From: an uncultured Odoribacter sp.
GTDB taxonomy: Bacteria; Bacteroidota; Bacteroidia; Bacteroidales; Marinifilaceae
DNA length: 53,558 nucleotides
Direction of reading: 5' to 3'
Assembly (NCBI GenBank): GCA_944321165.1
Contig: CALUKE010000017.1
Span: forward strand, 1-53,558
In this document: positions 51,185 to 53,558 of the stretch, one piece after another
How positions within the stretch are numbered: the stretch's first letter is position 1
Layout of the letters: each line of letters starts with the position of its first letter
Position numbers and translations under genes: made by a program
Notes under the pieces: model-generated
Seen by the model: only the letters and a program-made list of their open reading frames with translations
The model's database searches: none
What the model was told of the DNA's origin: nothing

Positions 51185-53443
51185 ATGTCTACAACAGAAT
51201 ACATTGAGATACAAGGAGCTTACGAAAACAATCTAAAACACATCTCCTTACGAATTCCCAAAAAAGAGATTACCATATTCACCGGTGTTTCAGGTTCCGG
51301 TAAGTCATCTTTGGTATTGGATACCATCGCAGCAATTTCCCGCAAAGAATTGAACGACACCTTCCCCAGTTTTGTTCAGCAATACCTGCCCAAATACGGA
51401 CGCCCTCATGTAGAAAAAATCGCAAACATGCCGGTAGCAATCGTCATCGATCAGAAAAAACCGACAGCCAATGCCCGTTCGACTGTAGGCACCTATACGG
51501 ATATTTATTCTTTGCTCCGACTGCTCTTTTCCCGAATTGGTGAACCCCGAGTGGGATATTCGGATACTTTTTCCTTCAACCATCCTCAGGGACGTTGTAC
51601 CCGCTGCGATGGTCTCGGAGAAGTCCGAGAGTTAGATGTACATAAATTAGTAGACTTCCACAAATCCCTAAACGATGCAGATGTCATCCACTATGCAGCA
51701 TTTCAACCCGGAGAATGGCGCTGGATCCGATATGCCCATTCCGGTCTATTCGACTTAAATAAAAAAATTCAGGATTATACACCGGAGGAACTCGACCTAT
51801 TTTTATATTCACCACAGATCAAACTGAAAAATCCCCCGAGCAACTGGCCTAAAACAGCCAAATATGAAGGATTAGTGACTCGAATGTACCGAAGCATCAT
51901 CAACTCAGAAGAAGGAAAACTGCATCAAAAATTATTAGAACCCATGGTGACCATGGGCATCTGTCCCGCCTGTAACGGGACCCGACTAAATCCGACGGTT
52001 TTGAGCTGCCGAATCGCTGGCAAAAACATTGCAGAAGTAACCCACCTCCCCATCCCGGAAATTCTTCGATGGTTGTCCGGAATTACGAATCCTCTGGCCG
52101 AAGATTTAAAACAGGTTCTACAAACCCGTCTAAGTGCACTATTAGAAATCGGGCTGGGATATTTAACCCTTGACCGAAGCATGGGAACGTTGTCCGGAGG
52201 TGAAGCACAACGCTGCAAAATCGCCAAATACATTCATTCCGGTCTATCGGATATTTTGTATATTCTGGATGAGCCCAGCGTGGGATTACACAGTCATGAC
52301 ATCCGGCTGCTAAAAGATTCTGTACGTAAACTGCGGGATCATGGCAATACCGTACTACTGGTCGAACATCACAAAGAAATGATTCAGATTGCAGACCACA
52401 TTGTCGATCTGGGACCGGGCTCTGGAGTAGAAGGCGGATATCTTTTATACGAAGGGGATTATGCCGGTTTACTTCAAAGCAAGACCCCAACCGGAGAAAT
52501 GATGAGAGAAAAATTTCCTCTAAAAAAACAGGTCAGACAGGCCTCGGAATGGTTTACCCTGGAACATGCCCAAACACACAATCTAAAAGACCTGACCCTG
52601 CGTTTTCCATTAGGTATCATGACCGTTATCGCCGGTGTCGCCGGTTCCGGAAAAAGTTCCTTGATGCAATGTTTTCGCAACAAGTTCCCGGAAGAAGTTG
52701 TTTATATCAGTCAAAAAAGCATCGGAATCAGTCTACGCTCAACCCCAGGTACATATTTAGGTGTAGCCGATGATATTCGCAAACTGTTTGCCCGCAAAAC
52801 AAAAACAGAATTAAGCATGTTTACCTTTAACGGTAAAGGCGGTTGTCCGCTATGCAAAGGGAAAGGGGTAATTGTTTCCGATATGGCTTTTATGGATGCC
52901 ATAGAAACGGTATGCGAAGCCTGCGGAGGATTACGATATTCTCCGGAAGCACTAAAATATCAAGTCGACGGCTTAAATATTGCAGAAACCATGGATCTAA
53001 CAGTACGGAAAGCGTCTCTGCGCTTTCAAGGAACCATCATCGAAGAAAAATTAAGACCACTGATGCAGGTCGGCCTTGGCTACCTACATCTCAATCAAGC
53101 CCTGTCTACTCTGTCTGGCGGAGAATTGCAACGAATAAAATTAGCCTCCTATCTGGAGGCCAAAGGCAAAGTATTTATTCTGGATGAACCAACAGACGGC
53201 TTGCATAGCAAAGACATACACCACATCATCCAGCTTTTTGATACGCTGGTAGATCAAGGCAATAGCATCTTTCTAATTGAACATAACCTCGATGTACTAA
53301 AAGCTGCAGATTACGTCATCGAACTCGGCCCCGGAGGGGGAGAAATGGGAGGAGAGATACTTTTCAGGGGCAGTCCGGAAGAATTGTTGCATTCAACCCA
53401 GTCCATCACGGCCCCTTATTTAAGACAGGAGCTACCGTTTTAA
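51185..53443 (+). CDS. Short UvrA paralogue (ABC-type, UvrA2/DrrC-like)
   Basis: A 752-residue protein with two ABC ATPase halves of UvrA type. Half one: Walker A GVSGSGKSSL (about residue 34), zinc modules CTRCDGLGE and CPACNGTRL, signature LSGGEAQRCKIAKYI, Walker B ILDEPSVGLH. Half two: GVAGSGKSSLMQCF (about 483), CPLCKGKG/CEACGG, LSGGELQRIKLASYL, FILDEPTDGLH. It is nearly 200 residues shorter than UvrA and lacks the region corresponding to the UvrB-binding and much of the insertion domain. Such paralogues are linked to tolerance of DNA-binding drugs or other damage in some bacteria; the role here is unproved. The ATG at 51185 (MSTTEYIEIQG) fits the family start. Confidence 0.9.
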   Translation: MSTTEYIEIQGAYENNLKHISLRIPKKEITIFTGVSGSGKSSLVLDTIAAISRKELNDTFPSFVQQYLPKYGRPHVEKIANMPVAIVIDQKKPTANARSTVGTYTDIYSLLRLLFSRIGEPRVGYSDTFSFNHPQGRCTRCDGLGEVRELDVHKLVDFHKSLNDADVIHYAAFQPGEWRWIRYAHSGLFDLNKKIQDYTPEELDLFLYSPQIKLKNPPSNWPKTAKYEGLVTRMYRSIINSEEGKLHQKLLEPMVTMGICPACNGTRLNPTVLSCRIAGKNIAEVTHLPIPEILRWLSGITNPLAEDLKQVLQTRLSALLEIGLGYLTLDRSMGTLSGGEAQRCKIAKYIHSGLSDILYILDEPSVGLHSHDIRLLKDSVRKLRDHGNTVLLVEHHKEMIQIADHIVDLGPGSGVEGGYLLYEGDYAGLLQSKTPTGEMMREKFPLKKQVRQASEWFTLEHAQTHNLKDLTLRFPLGIMTVIAGVAGSGKSSLMQCFRNKFPEEVVYISQKSIGISLRSTPGTYLGVADDIRKLFARKTKTELSMFTFNGKGGCPLCKGKGVIVSDMAFMDAIETVCEACGGLRYSPEALKYQVDGLNIAETMDLTVRKASLRFQGTIIEEKLRPLMQVGLGYLHLNQALSTLSGGELQRIKLASYLEAKGKVFILDEPTDGLHSKDIHHIIQLFDTLVDQGNSIFLIEHNLDVLKAADYVIELGPGGGEMGGEILFRGSPEELLHSTQSITAPYLRQELPF

Positions 53444-53460
53444 GGAATCTCAAAAGTCAT

Positions 53461-53490
53461 AAAAAAAGCGAGTCATAGATAATGACTCGC
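53461..53490 (-). terminator. rRNA operon terminator
   Basis: On the minus strand GCGAGTCAT (53490-53482) pairs perfectly with ATGACTCGC (53476-53468) and is followed by seven T (53467-53461). It lies just after the 3' end of 5S rRNA, and convergent to the UvrA-like gene. Confidence 0.9.
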
Positions 53491-53497
53491 TCATCAA

Positions 53498-53558
53498 ATT
53501 CGGCATCGACCTACTCTCCCACCTGACGGCAGTACCATCGGCACTCAAGGGCTTAACT
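53498..53558 (-). rRNA. 5S rRNA, 3' part (window ends inside the gene)
   Basis: The complement of the last 61 bases reads as the 3' half of 5S rRNA: AGTTAAGCCC at its start, CGATGGTACTGC in the middle and GGGAGAGTAGGTCG near the end. The 5' half and presumably 23S and 16S rRNA lie beyond the window. The exact 3' end may differ by a few bases. Confidence 0.92.

Overview
The window looks like chromosomal DNA of a gut-type Bacteroidota, order Bacteroidales. The signs are several promoters of the Bacteroides form (TTTG, 19-21 bp, TAnnTTTG), two ECF-sigma/FecR/TonB-receptor loci, a SusC/SusD pair with a DUF4843 protein and a PKD-like lipoprotein, a dipeptidyl peptidase IV, a DUF3822-rsmD pair and a greA-HIT operon. 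Odoribacteraceae (Odoribacter/Butyricimonas) would fit the sigma/FecR/SusCD/PKD-like locus, but the family cannot be proved from this window.

Layout. 0.1-4.8 kb: rimP-nusA-infB, an operon for ribosome maturation, transcription and translation initiation, behind a near-consensus promoter and a 10-bp leader hairpin. 4.9-7.0 kb: a DsbD-alpha-like periplasmic protein, a CapA-type metallophosphatase and methylglyoxal synthase. 7.1-13.2 kb: a heavy-metal RND efflux operon (small His-rich protein, His-rich adaptor lipoprotein, pump, TolC-type channel) with its own promoter and a bidirectional terminator. 13.3-15.6 kb, minus strand: HAD phosphatase and hot-dog thioesterase, then HIT protein and greA; greA has a long leader with two terminator-like hairpins. 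15.7-18.1 kb: rplS with a structured leader, then a phosphohexomutase whose promoter overlaps the rplS terminator. 18.1-21.7 kb: a compact RecD-like helicase on the minus strand, then a pseudopilin-like protein, a DUF3822 protein and RsmD on the plus strand. 21.8-27.0 kb, minus strand: DPP IV and the glycine decarboxylase P-protein (gcvP); gcvP has a perfect LacI-type palindrome just before its start. 27.0-27.8 kb: a gene-free, A+T-rich stretch with repeats and a candidate small RNA.

27.8-41.4 kb holds two cell-surface signalling and uptake loci that converge on one 17-bp hairpin. On the plus strand are a small beta-barrel protein, an ECF sigma factor, FecR and a FecA-type TonB receptor with overlapping or abutting genes. 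On the minus strand are an ECF sigma factor, FecR, SusC, SusD, a DUF4843 lipoprotein and a PKD-like lipoprotein. The SusC gene is split by one in-frame TGA where a plug-domain Gly codon is expected; everything else in that locus looks intact.

41.8-53.6 kb: tRNA-Lys(UUU) with its own promoter and terminator, a helix-hairpin-helix membrane protein, an AsmA-family protein, then on the minus strand a likely operon of an endonuclease/exonuclease/phosphatase-family protein, Tex and an M1 aminopeptidase lipoprotein. A short UvrA paralogue follows on the plus strand. The window ends inside a 5S rRNA gene, the last gene of an rRNA operon read from the minus strand.

The observations I would check first are the nonsense codon in susC, the greA leader with tandem hairpins, the candidate ncRNA near 27.4 kb, the pseudopilin-like/DUF3822 pair and the gcvP operator. 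I found no CRISPR array, transposase, integrase or phage gene.
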